Source of the DNA: Acinetobacter calcoaceticus DSM 30006 = CIP 81.8
Lineage (GTDB): Bacteria > Pseudomonadota > Gammaproteobacteria > Pseudomonadales > Moraxellaceae
Assembly: GCF_000368965.1 (NCBI RefSeq)
Contig: NZ_KB849780.1
Coordinates: forward strand, 1,922,145 to 1,986,144
Length of the DNA: 64,000 bases
Direction of reading: 5' to 3'
Shown: piece by piece, positions 29,475 to 37,211 of the stretch
Position numbering within the stretch: the first letter of the stretch is position 1
Layout of the letters: each line of letters begins with the position of its first letter
Program-made: the position numbers and the translations under genes
Notes under the pieces: generated by a model
Database searches by the model: none
What the model was told of the DNA's origin: nothing
The model's input: only the letters and a program-made list of their open reading frames with translations

Positions 29475-30329
29475 TTCTTCAAGAAAATGTAAAATAGTTC
29501 TTTTAGTCCTGAAATAATGACTAATAAAACTAGAAAGGCTGGCCAAAATTGTAATATGTCCAGTTTTAGGAATCACGGCGATATGGCTGTGATTACCCTT
29601 CTCTCTAAGCGCTTGATCCATATCTAAAGTATTGTGCTTTTTTACAATCTGATCATTTTCAGCCATTAAAAGGTAATGTTTAATATTATTTTGATTAACG
29701 AAATAATATGGCATGACTTCTTTATAAGAGGTGCTTTGATCAAAAGCATCTTCGGCCAGTGGATCACCTTTATAGTCAAAATGATATGGGCCAGCTAAAC
29801 CGATTATTGCCTTAATTTTCCCTAAACACTCAATTTTAGTTGAATCAGGGTGATAAACAGCAGACATCACATTAAATGCCCCTGCCGAATGCCCCATAAG
29901 TACAATATTTTCTGTAGAAATTTCCAGTTTTCCCTGATTTTGATGTAAATAATTCAATGCTTGAGTTAAGTCATCAACAAAGCTTGGGAAAATATTTTTA
30001 GGTGCTAACTGGTAGTTAATAACAGCAACGTCATAACCTTCTTTGGCAAATGTCTCACCAATAAAAAGATAATCTCGTTTATTACCATGCTGCCAAGCCC
30101 CACCATGCACAAAAACAATGAGAGGCTGATGAGTTAGCTTTTTAACAGATCGGTAAACATCCAAACGGTGGCGAGGCTTTAGGCCATAACGAACATTTGG
30201 AATCTGTTCAAAACCATCTTTTGGCGTAAAACGGTTTAAAGCAAAACTCCCCAAATCATACAGGCGGAACTCTTTATAAAGAGTTCGCGCCTGTTCAATT
30301 TTGCTTTGTAGTTTTTCAATCAGATTCAT
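29466..30329 (-). CDS. Alpha/beta hydrolase, carboxylesterase (HSL/BD-FAE type)
   Basis: A 287-residue cytosolic hydrolase. The oxyanion motif FVHGGAWQHGNK (about residues 72-83) and nucleophile elbow GHSAG (about 147-151) are intact, with the Asp in MAENDQIV and the His in KTGHI completing the triad. It belongs with small esterases such as kynurenine formamidase-like and acetyl-esterase proteins. The substrate is unknown. It ends in a shared hairpin with nudC. Its start lies three bases after the stop of the upstream dolP-like gene, so the two share a transcript, possibly by chance proximity. Confidence 0.88.
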   Translation of the reverse strand: MNLIEKLQSKIEQARTLYKEFRLYDLGSFALNRFTPKDGFEQIPNVRYGLKPRHRLDVYRSVKKLTHQPLIVFVHGGAWQHGNKRDYLFIGETFAKEGYDVAVINYQLAPKNIFPSFVDDLTQALNYLHQNQGKLEISTENIVLMGHSAGAFNVMSAVYHPDSTKIECLGKIKAIIGLAGPYHFDYKGDPLAEDAFDQSTSYKEVMPYYFVNQNNIKHYLLMAENDQIVKKHNTLDMDQALREKGNHSHIAVIPKTGHITILASLSSFISHYFRTKRTILHFLEEVF

Positions 30330-30332
30330 ATA

Positions 30333-31040
30333 TTACTGTGCAGTCGAAGCAGGATCTGTTTGGTCAGGATCAATTGCAACAGGTGTTTGAACTGTTGGTT
30401 GAGCAATGACGTTATTAATAATCGGTGTAGTTGTTGCACTACCCGTACTTGCAGCTGGCGCAGGTGCCAAATCAACATTATCAATTAAAGTGACAATTTT
30501 GGTAACGTTACCGACGTTTTGTAAGACGCTATTTAAATCATTAATTTCAGCTGTATTTAAACGTCCCATTACATAAAGTACGCCATCTTCGGTATGTACC
30601 AGAACCTTACTATCAGAAACCACAGGTGCTTTCATTAAAAGAGCACGCGTATTTGCTGTTACACCAGCATCTTGCATGATGGTGTTATAGCTGACTTTGT
30701 TACCCACCGTAATATAGTTATGTACGGCTTTCACATCACTCATGGCTTTAAGATTGTCTTCTGCCAATTGTTTCAAGTACGGGTCTGGCACTTGGCCAGT
30801 TAATAAAACTGTACTATGGAAACTTTCGATATTAATACGTGACTGCTTGAAACGCTGATCAAGTTTATAAATGTTGATATTGGCTGTACGTTTAATTGAA
30901 GAGTCAATGAATACTTGGCCTAGACTGCGGACACCACTATCTGTGCCCACTGGAGCTGTGCCTGTTCCACCAGAAATAAAACTTGCGCAACCTGATAAAC
31001 TTGCGACACAAAGCATTGTTACAGCAATACGTTTTAACAC
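30333..31040 (-). CDS. dolP: BON-domain outer-membrane lipoprotein (DolP/YraP-like)
   Basis: A 235-residue lipoprotein with lipobox LSGC (Cys18) and two BON domains (about 48-115, with STVLLTGQVPDP, and 125-190, with VLVHTEDGVLYVMGRL). DolP binds anionic phospholipid and keeps the outer membrane and BAM complex working. Compared with E. coli DolP (191 residues) it has a Pro/Ala/Thr-rich tail of about 40 residues. It lies near yraN and divergent rsmI, as in the E. coli rsmI-lpoA-yraN-diaA-dolP region, but lpoA and diaA are missing here. Orthology is inferred from domain and context. Confidence 0.85.
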   Translation of the reverse strand: MLKRIAVTMLCVASLSGCASFISGGTGTAPVGTDSGVRSLGQVFIDSSIKRTANINIYKLDQRFKQSRINIESFHSTVLLTGQVPDPYLKQLAEDNLKAMSDVKAVHNYITVGNKVSYNTIMQDAGVTANTRALLMKAPVVSDSKVLVHTEDGVLYVMGRLNTAEINDLNSVLQNVGNVTKIVTLIDNVDLAPAPAASTGSATTTPIINNVIAQPTVQTPVAIDPDQTDPASTAQ

Positions 31041-31117
31041 TCCACCAGACTCCTATCAATTTCTTGGCTTGATCATAAAGCATCAGACTTAAATTTGCTC
31101 AAAAGAGTAATGAACTC

Positions 31118-31519
31118 TTAATCCAAAGTAAATGCATTTTCGATCCATTGCAGATCATAATGGAATTTTGAAAAGTCTTGCTGTACTGTTTTTGCAATTT
31201 TCTGTGGAAAATCAAAACAAATCACATCAAAACGACAATAAAAATCCTGATAAGATGGATAGCGCTGTAAAAAACGCATCGCAGTTTTGATAATTTTCTT
31301 CTGTTTTGTCCACGTTACCATTTCACAAGCCTGCCCATAATTTCCTATAGTGCGTGCTTTTACTTCAACAAAAACTAACTCTTGCCCTCTTTTGACGATT
31401 AAATCAACTTCGCCACGGCGTGAATGGTAATTACTTGTGACCCACACATAGTTTTGTGCTTGTAAAAGGTTTAACGCAGTTTGCTCTGCCCATTTCCCCA
31501 ACTGCTGTGCTAATAACAT
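31118..31519 (-). CDS. yraN: UPF0102 (YraN) endonuclease-fold protein
   Basis: A 133-residue protein of the UPF0102 family. The restriction-endonuclease-like core is visible: [17 protein letters not shown], then [23 protein letters not shown], with Glu-x-Asp-x-Ile and Glu-x-Lys active-site pattern. The biological substrate is not known; other family members have been linked to DNA processing. It is divergent from rsmI, its usual partner region. A gap of 77 bases separates it from the dolP-like gene downstream. Confidence 0.93.
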   Translation of the reverse strand: MLLAQQLGKWAEQTALNLLQAQNYVWVTSNYHSRRGEVDLIVKRGQELVFVEVKARTIGNYGQACEMVTWTKQKKIIKTAMRFLQRYPSYQDFYCRFDVICFDFPQKIAKTVQQDFSKFHYDLQWIENAFTLD

Positions 31520-31728
31520 TTTTATTCCCCCAAATTAAAAAGTAGCTCTACATATTTTTATGCGTCAGTTATTTTCTTAAATTCATCTGCTATCTCAGAT
31601 CTAAATTGAACAAATGAGAATCAGATCATTTTCGAAAAGCTCAAGCTGGCAGACATTGTTCACGCCCAAATCATAATTTCGGGTAAACTACCCCATTAAA
31701 ATTGTTTATCTGTACGGAGTAAAACCAA

Positions 31729-32565
31729 ATGAGTGCTCAGTTATTTGTAGTAGCCACCCCAATCGGGCACTTAGATGATATGACTTTCCGTGCAATTGAT
31801 ATTTTAAAATCAGTTTCTATTGTAGCTGCCGAAGATACTCGCCAATCAGCACAATTATTTAAGCACTATAATATATCGACTCAACTTACTGCATGTCATG
31901 ACCACAATGAAAGCAATAAAATTGAGCAGTTAGTTCAAAAACTACTTGCTGGCGATAGCGTTGCTTTAATTAGTGATGCAGGTACACCGCTCATTAGTGA
32001 CCCAGGGTTTAAATTAGTTCGTGCTGCTCAAGAGCATGGCATTAGAGTCGTTCCTGTGCCGGGTGCATGTGCTGCGATTGCTGCTTTAAGTGCTGTAGGT
32101 TTACCGAGTGATCGTTTTAGCTTTGAAGGTTTCCTTCCATCTAGAGCTTCACAACGTATTTCTCAATTAGAAAAACTCAAAAACGAAACCCAGACCTTAA
32201 TTTTCTATGAAGCACCTCATCGTATTTTAGAGTCTGTTAAAGATATGGCTCAAGTATTTGGTGAAGACCGTCCTGTAGGATTTGCACGTGAAATTACTAA
32301 AACCTTTGAAACCATCAAAAAAATGACGTTAAAAGATTTGGTCAGCTTCATTGAAAATGACCATAACCAAGAAAAAGGTGAAATTGTAGTGGTTGTGGGT
32401 GGTGCAGCTGCAAAAACAGATCTAGAACAAGAAAAACTAGACGAGCTTTTAAAGCGCTTACTCCAAGACTTATCTGTTAAAGCAGCATCTCAACTTGCTG
32501 CCGATTTAACAGGAATTAAGAAAAAAATCGCTTATCAACGTGCGTTAGAGTTAACACAATCGTAA
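31729..32565 (+). CDS. rsmI: 16S rRNA 2'-O-ribose C1402 methyltransferase
   Basis: A 278-residue tetrapyrrole-methylase-fold enzyme that, with RsmH, makes m4Cm1402 in the ribosomal P site. Typical blocks: VATPIGHLDDMTFRAI (residues 7-22), AAEDTRQS, ALISDAGTPLISDPGF, VVPVPGACAAIAAL and FYEAPHRIL. It has the usual C-terminal helical domain (about 230-278). The start is ATG 31729 behind GGAG. Divergent from yraN. It ends before a perfect 11-bp inverted repeat. Confidence 0.96.
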   Translation: MSAQLFVVATPIGHLDDMTFRAIDILKSVSIVAAEDTRQSAQLFKHYNISTQLTACHDHNESNKIEQLVQKLLAGDSVALISDAGTPLISDPGFKLVRAAQEHGIRVVPVPGACAAIAALSAVGLPSDRFSFEGFLPSRASQRISQLEKLKNETQTLIFYEAPHRILESVKDMAQVFGEDRPVGFAREITKTFETIKKMTLKDLVSFIENDHNQEKGEIVVVVGGAAAKTDLEQEKLDELLKRLLQDLSVKAASQLAADLTGIKKKIAYQRALELTQS

Positions 32566-32579
32566 TTTTTTAATTAAGT

Positions 32580-32612
32580 ATGGTGATGACCAATAGTCTG
32601 TGTCATCACCAT
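32580..32612 (+). terminator. Probable terminator after rsmI
   Basis: Perfect stem ATGGTGATGAC (32580-32590) with GTCATCACCAT (32602-32612), 11-nt loop. No clear T-run follows, so termination efficiency is uncertain. Confidence 0.5.
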
Positions 32613-32696
32613 GACTGAATTTTGCATAATAGTATTAAAGATAAAAATAACTTCAAAATCAGAGCAAACTTTATGGCTTTTAAAAGTACCTAAATT

Positions 32697-33587
32697 CTAT
32701 CTCAATATGTGTTTCGCTGACTCCACAATAGTCTCCGTCAGTGCATCTAACTGTTTAGACTGTCTTTTCCAATGATGCCAATACAACGGGATGTCAAGCT
32801 CAGCTTCGGGTATAACATCCACTAAAGTTCCATTTTTTAGTAAAGATTGAACTTGAAGCTCGGGCACCATGCCATATCCCAAACCCAATTGAATCGCTTT
32901 CACAAAGGCATCTGTAGCTGGAATAAAACTGTAAGGATAGCTCTGCAAAGGCAACCCATAATATTTCAGTAATACCTCTGAATGCATAAGGTCTTTATGG
33001 TTAAAAATGACAGCTGGTGCATTTCTTAAAGTTTCTCGGTTTACGCCATGTTTAAACCAATCAGCAGCAAATTCAGCCGAAGCCAACATTTTATAACGCA
33101 TTTTTCCGAGTGGTTGAGCTAAACAGCCTGACATGACCTGCTCTTCTGCCGAAATACAGGCATTGACTTGTCCTGTTTCTAATAAAGTATGCGTGTGAGA
33201 TTGATCATCAATTTTTAGTTCTAATACTATTTTTTCTTTAAAAAGGGTTTGCTGAATGCTCGGTAAAAGCCAAGTCGCTAGCGAATCCGCATTTGAAGCT
33301 AGAGCAATTTTGTAGAACTCTGATTCAGATGATTTACCCATCAAACCTTGTAATAAGTTTTGCTCCATTAATCGTGTATGACGTAAATGCTGTAGTAGCG
33401 TTTGCCCTGCTTGAGTGAGTACACATGGACGACCACGTATAATTAAAATTTGACCTAAATACTTTTCTAAAGCCTGCACGCGTAAGGATACTGCCGAGGG
33501 AGTAATATATAAATGCTCACCTGCGGCATCAAAACTTCCCGCTTCTGCTACTGCAAGAAAGGCTTCACATTGTTTGCTATCTAACAT
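32697..33587 (-). CDS. argP: LysR-family regulator ArgP
   Basis: A 296-residue LysR regulator with N-terminal winged helix (MLDSKQCEAFLAVAEAGSFD..., recognition part YITPSAVSLRVQALEKYLGQ) and a type-2 periplasmic-binding co-inducer domain. Members of this subgroup (ArgP/IciA/LysG) control arginine and lysine export in response to the amino acids. The exporter argO is divergent, with starts about 105 bases apart, which is the classic arrangement. The shared gap 33588-33692 should hold the operator; TTCTTAAGAA (33640-33649) is a candidate dyad. Confidence 0.9.
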   Translation of the reverse strand: MLDSKQCEAFLAVAEAGSFDAAGEHLYITPSAVSLRVQALEKYLGQILIIRGRPCVLTQAGQTLLQHLRHTRLMEQNLLQGLMGKSSESEFYKIALASNADSLATWLLPSIQQTLFKEKIVLELKIDDQSHTHTLLETGQVNACISAEEQVMSGCLAQPLGKMRYKMLASAEFAADWFKHGVNRETLRNAPAVIFNHKDLMHSEVLLKYYGLPLQSYPYSFIPATDAFVKAIQLGLGYGMVPELQVQSLLKNGTLVDVIPEAELDIPLYWHHWKRQSKQLDALTETIVESAKHILR

Positions 33588-33692
33588 ATCAAACCTAAAT
33601 TTTTTTTAGCCAAACCTAAATATTCTTAATTTTACTTATTTCTTAAGAAAAAGTCAGATAATTCCCCCAACTGATTTTTTCACCTTACTGTT

Positions 33693-34295
33693 ATGTTCTC
33701 TCTTAGTATATTTTTTAAAGGTTTCGGTATTGGTAGCGGGCTTATTGTAGCAATTGGTGCTCAAAATGCTTTTGTTCTAAAACAAGGGCTTAAACAGCAG
33801 TATGTATTTTGGCTATGTTTAATCTGTGCGCTTTCCGACTCGATTCTAATCGCTTTTGGTGTATTAGGTTTTGCCGAAATCATGACGGCCTCTCCTATTC
33901 TAATTACGGTAGCTAAATATTTAGGAGCAACGTTCTTATTGGTTTACGGTGCGAAAGCATTCTATGCAGCCTTAAAAACGACCCAGAGTATGGAGCTTGA
34001 TAGCAGCCAGAAACAGACTTTAACTCAAGCCCTAGTGACCTGTCTTGCCTTTACTTGGCTCAACCCACATGTCTATTTGGATACTATCGTTCTGATCGGT
34101 TCAGTTGCAACCCAGCTAGAAGACAAAATTAGTTTTGCTTTGGGCAGCATTGTTGCCTCTTGGATTTTCTTTTTTAGTCTGGGTTATGGCGCAAGATTAT
34201 TAAAACCATTATTTACCAATCCAAAAGCTTGGAAAATTTTAGACTTTATTATTGGTTGCGTTATGTGGAGTATCGCAATATCACTACTCATCTAG
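33693..34295 (+). CDS. argO: LysE/ArgO-family amino-acid exporter
   Basis: A 200-residue inner-membrane protein with six predicted helices (FSLSIFFKGFGIGSGLIVAIG first). The family motif GAQNAFVLKQGLKQ near residue 23 is the LysE/ArgO signature; AFTWLNPHVYLDTIVLIGSV near 115-134 is the second conserved block. It exports arginine and/or lysine. Divergent from argP, which presumably activates it. Ends at a strong terminator shared with the convergent cation transporter. Confidence 0.92.
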   Translation: MFSLSIFFKGFGIGSGLIVAIGAQNAFVLKQGLKQQYVFWLCLICALSDSILIAFGVLGFAEIMTASPILITVAKYLGATFLLVYGAKAFYAALKTTQSMELDSSQKQTLTQALVTCLAFTWLNPHVYLDTIVLIGSVATQLEDKISFALGSIVASWIFFFSLGYGARLLKPLFTNPKAWKILDFIIGCVMWSIAISLLI

Positions 34296-34310
34296 TTCAT
34301 TTAAAACAGC

Positions 34311-34340
34311 AAAAAGTACCATGTTTAAATGGTACTTTTA
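34311..34340. terminator. Bidirectional terminator between argO and the cation transporter
   Basis: Stem AAAAAGTACCAT (34311-34322) with ATGGTACTTTTA (34329-34340), loop of six. It can serve both converging genes. Confidence 0.85.
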
Positions 34341-34351
34341 TACGCTTAAAA

Positions 34352-34993
34352 TTATGCTTGAGAACCCAACACCAGCTTTGACTGTTTTCTTTCTTGCTGT
34401 GATTGCTTTATAACGGCGTAGCCAGAAGATACACCTAAGTAAGCAATTACAAAGGCAACAAATAAATCGGGAAATACACTGCCTGTTCCAAATACCCCAA
34501 CCGCCGCTAAAATTACAGCAACATTGGCAATAGAATCGTTTCTACTACATAACCAGACAGAACGCATATTGGCATCTCCATCGCGGAACGCATAAAGCAT
34601 CAGAGCCACTGAAACATTCGCAATTAAAGCCATCACGCCAATTGCGCCCATCACCATAGGTTCAGGTGGAACACCATGGAAATACGACCAGACCACTTTT
34701 CCAATGACAAAAACGCCAAAAGCTGTCATCGTTATTCCTTTCATTAATGCTGCTGTTGCACGCCAATATAAGCTCATCGAAAGAACAACTAACGATAACG
34801 CATAGTTTGCTGCATCTCCGGCAAAATCTAATGCATCTGCCCATAGTGAAACCGATTGGGCTTTGTAACCACCCAAGATTTCCACTACGAACATCAATGC
34901 ATTAATGATAAGTGCAATCCATAGCGCTTTTCTAAACCGTGGACTCACTTTCTTTGAAGGAGAACATGTTGAAGCACAACCACATCCAGCCAT
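34352..34993 (-). CDS. Cation efflux (CDF-type) membrane transporter, short form
   Basis: A 213-residue membrane protein of the cation diffusion facilitator fold with about six helices. A Cys-rich N-terminus (MAGCGCASTC) may bind metal. Helix 2 carries SLWADALDFAGDAANY (Asp pair) and helix 5 carries CSRNDSIANV, in place of the usual HxxxD motifs. The C-terminal cytosolic dimer domain of canonical CDF proteins is missing and a short basic tail takes its place. It is divergent from a CadR-type MerR regulator with an operator in between, so it is probably cadmium, lead or zinc-induced. Exact ion unknown. Confidence 0.85.
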   Translation of the reverse strand: MAGCGCASTCSPSKKVSPRFRKALWIALIINALMFVVEILGGYKAQSVSLWADALDFAGDAANYALSLVVLSMSLYWRATAALMKGITMTAFGVFVIGKVVWSYFHGVPPEPMVMGAIGVMALIANVSVALMLYAFRDGDANMRSVWLCSRNDSIANVAVILAAVGVFGTGSVFPDLFVAFVIAYLGVSSGYAVIKQSQQERKQSKLVLGSQA

Positions 34994-35022
34994 TTCATTT
35001 CCTCTAAAACTCTTTTATAGTG

Positions 35023-35053
35023 ATTAAAAACCCTCGAGTAGCTCCAGAGTCAA
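35023..35053 (-). promoter_or_regulatory. MerR-type promoter and operator of the cation transporter
   Basis: Read on the minus strand: -35 TTGACT (35053-35048), 19-base spacer, -10 TTTAAT (35028-35023). The overlong spacer is the hallmark of MerR-activated promoters. Within the spacer lies an imperfect dyad ACCCTCGAG-TAG-CTCCAGAGT (35030-35050), close to the CadR/MerR operator pattern. It drives the transporter and overlaps the region before the regulator start. Confidence 0.8.
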
Positions 35054-35058
35054 GCCTT

Positions 35059-35460
35059 ATGAGTCTTTCTATTGGTCAATTATCAAAAAAAGCGGATGTC
35101 CCAATTGATACGATCCGTTATTACGAAAAAGTAGGTGTACTTGATCGTATCCAACGTTCAGAAAATAATTATCGTATTTATACTGAGCAAACACTTGGCG
35201 ACCTATTGTTTATTAAGCATTGCCGCGAATTAGATATTTCACTCAGTGATATTAAAACGTTAAAAGAAATGAAAACTCAGCCTAAACAGGCATGTACGAA
35301 AATTGATAATTTAGTAGATAAATACTTAAATGAAGTATCAGAAAAAATTGAACGATTATTGCTTCTAAAAGAATCTTTAATTGATTTAAAACAGCACTGC
35401 TCTACCAATCGAACAGTAGATGAATGTGGGATTTTAAAAGAACTGCAAAGCTCTCCTTAA
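35059..35460 (+). CDS. cadR: MerR-family metal-responsive regulator, CadR type
   Basis: A 133-residue regulator with the MerR helix-turn-helix (MSLSIGQLSKKADVPIDTIR, YYEKVGVL, RIYTEQTLGDLLFIKHCREL), a dimerisation helix and metal-binding cysteines: ACTKIDNLVD (about Cys79) and a C-terminal HCSTNRTVDECGIL pair. This cysteine layout fits cadmium/lead sensors rather than copper or mercury ones. The upstream in-frame GTG at 35020 would start inside the operator and is not credible; ATG 35059 aligns with the family. The gene diverges from the transporter it should activate. Confidence 0.87.
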   Translation: MSLSIGQLSKKADVPIDTIRYYEKVGVLDRIQRSENNYRIYTEQTLGDLLFIKHCRELDISLSDIKTLKEMKTQPKQACTKIDNLVDKYLNEVSEKIERLLLLKESLIDLKQHCSTNRTVDECGILKELQSSP

Positions 35461-35484
35461 ACCTGTTTTGGTAAATTCATACAA

Positions 35485-35516
35485 ATAAAAAAGCACCACT
35501 CATGTGATGCTTTTTT
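35485..35516. terminator. Bidirectional terminator between cadR and the SutA-like gene
   Basis: Interrupted stem AAAAAAGCA-C-CAC with GTG-A-TGCTTTTTT around a CTCAT loop, with A- and T-runs on the two sides. It closes both converging genes. Confidence 0.82.
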
Positions 35517-35520
35517 AAGA

Positions 35521-35772
35521 TTAATGGTCGCTATGTTCATCAGGAGGAACTTCGGTAATTCTCCCACCCCGAGCTAAAAATGCAGCGATTTCATCTTCCA
35601 GCGCTTGGCGCTGTTTCTGTTTAGCAGTGACAGTCAGCGTTTCTGCCTCAGCAAGATCAGTATCACTCATACTGCCTGCTTCTTCATCAGCTGCACCGCT
35701 TTCTGCTGCTTTCGCTTCATCTTCATCTACAGCAGAATCTTCTGCATCTTCATAATCATTGATATCTGACAT
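35521..35772 (-). CDS. Small acidic protein, SutA-like RNA polymerase-associated factor
   Basis: An 83-residue protein with an extremely acidic, probably disordered N-terminal half (residues 1-45, Asp/Glu/Ala-rich) and a short C-terminal helical motif KQKQRQALEDEIAAFLARGG followed by RITEV. From memory, Pseudomonas SutA, which binds the RNA polymerase beta subunit and helps transcription in slow growth, has the same plan, with a similar FLARGGKV-type motif. I therefore propose a SutA homologue; the acidic region is shorter here. Tandem hairpins lie upstream at 35840-35899. A generic DUF protein remains possible. Confidence 0.6.
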   Translation of the reverse strand: MSDINDYEDAEDSAVDEDEAKAAESGAADEEAGSMSDTDLAEAETLTVTAKQKQRQALEDEIAAFLARGGRITEVPPDEHSDH

Positions 35773-35839
35773 TTCACACTCCCCAGAATGATTTTATTGC
35801 ATCATTGCTATGGTCCCAAGACCTCAGAAATTTAGCAAC

Positions 35840-35899
35840 CTCTTTGCATTTAGCAAAGAGCCAATTTGGTCAATTCCGTATCTTTTATGACCAAATTGG
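35840..35899. repeat. Two adjacent perfect inverted repeats
   Basis: CTCTTTGC (35840-35847) with GCAAAGAG (35853-35860), immediately followed by CCAATTTGGTCA (35861-35872) with TGACCAAATTGG (35888-35899). They lie after the ubiquinone hydroxylase operon and before the SutA-like gene (same strand). They lack a T-run, so they could be a factor-dependent end, an mRNA-stabilising structure or a 5' leader element. Confidence 0.6.
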
Positions 35900-35978
35900 T
35901 AATGATATATAAATGATTGTTCAAAAAATATCTACTGGCATTTAATTCGCTTAGTAGAATATAGGCCCAGTAAATATT

Positions 35979-37211
35979 TTAATGCCTATAGCGGGTACTT
36001 TGTAAAGCCCCTAAACCATTTGCTTGTTGCATAAATTTATCTTTTAAAACCGGAATCTGCTCAACTTGCTTAAGGCCCATATTACGAGCCCAAACGATTG
36101 GGAATAATTCACTACTTTCAAGCCAACCAATTACCGACATGCTATGCATCATTGCATCATTCTGACCTTTACGGCGATGCTCATAGCGCATTAAAGTTTG
36201 ATCATGTGCCCATACACCACGGCTTAAATCGTGAAGCAACACGTCACACAGTACTGCTGCATCAAGACAGCCAATATTTACCCCTTGTCCAGCAAGTGGA
36301 TGAATCACATGTGCGGCATCACCAATCAAAGCTAAGCCTGCTTTTACGTATTGTTTTGCAGCGCGAGCTTTCAGCGGGAATTGTGCTCTGGAACGAACGT
36401 CTAATACTTCACCCAACATGTGTTGGCTTTCTTGAGTTAAAAGCTGCATAAACGCAGTATCGTTTAAAGCTGAATATTCATCGGCATAATCATCTGGTAG
36501 TGTCCAAACAATTGATTGCCAGTATCCGTTTTCAGTTTCTTCAAGACTTGCCATAGGTAAATATGCCAAAGGTCCTGTAGGTAAGAAAATTTGACGGGCA
36601 ACATAATGATGGGGTTTTGCAGTTTTAATGGCACAGCTAATGGCTGCTTGTTTGTAATCCAGTACATCGAGGTCAATAAAAGCCTGTTCACGTACAAATG
36701 AATTAGCACCATCTGCACCAATCAGCAGTTTAGTTTTAAGCGTAGTACCATCTGCCAATTGAATATGCCAACATCCAACACCCTGCTCAATACGAGTAAC
36801 ACGAACTTGGGTACGGTAATCTGTTAATTGCTCCAACATTTTTTGTTGAATGGCAACATTTAATACACTCGGTTCAACCATAGAACCTAACGCTTGTTCT
36901 GGCATCGGTCTTTGTATGGACTCATGGCCAAAATTAATTTCACCATAACCATTAAGATTCCAGACCTGCATGCCCGTATAAGGCATTTGACGCGCAAGAT
37001 CATCCCAAACATTTACCGTTTTAAGCAAATGAATGGTCGCTTGGCTAAGCGCTAAAACACGTGGATTCATCACACTTAATGTTTTCTCAACATCAAGTAC
37101 AGGAGCCGCATCAAGCACTGTGGGTTGTACGCCACCTTGCGCAAGTAATAAAGCAGTTAAACCACCAACCAATCCACCACCCACAATGACGACATCCAAC
37201 ACTTCACTCAT
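35979..37211 (-). CDS. FAD-dependent ubiquinone-biosynthesis hydroxylase (UbiI/VisC type)
   Basis: A 410-residue class A flavin monooxygenase. Seen: FAD-binding VVIVGGGLVGGLTALLLAQGG at the N-terminus, the DG motif in LLIGADGANSFVREQ and the ribityl-binding GDAAHVIHPLAGQGVNIGCL. It hydroxylates the ring of the ubiquinone precursor. It overlaps the ubiH stop by four bases (ATGA), so both are one operon with pepP and ygfB. By position it corresponds to the UbiI/VisC gene of the Pseudomonas cluster, but which ring carbon it acts on cannot be told from sequence. Confidence 0.9.
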   Translation of the reverse strand: MSEVLDVVIVGGGLVGGLTALLLAQGGVQPTVLDAAPVLDVEKTLSVMNPRVLALSQATIHLLKTVNVWDDLARQMPYTGMQVWNLNGYGEINFGHESIQRPMPEQALGSMVEPSVLNVAIQQKMLEQLTDYRTQVRVTRIEQGVGCWHIQLADGTTLKTKLLIGADGANSFVREQAFIDLDVLDYKQAAISCAIKTAKPHHYVARQIFLPTGPLAYLPMASLEETENGYWQSIVWTLPDDYADEYSALNDTAFMQLLTQESQHMLGEVLDVRSRAQFPLKARAAKQYVKAGLALIGDAAHVIHPLAGQGVNIGCLDAAVLCDVLLHDLSRGVWAHDQTLMRYEHRRKGQNDAMMHSMSVIGWLESSELFPIVWARNMGLKQVEQIPVLKDKFMQQANGLGALQSTRYRH

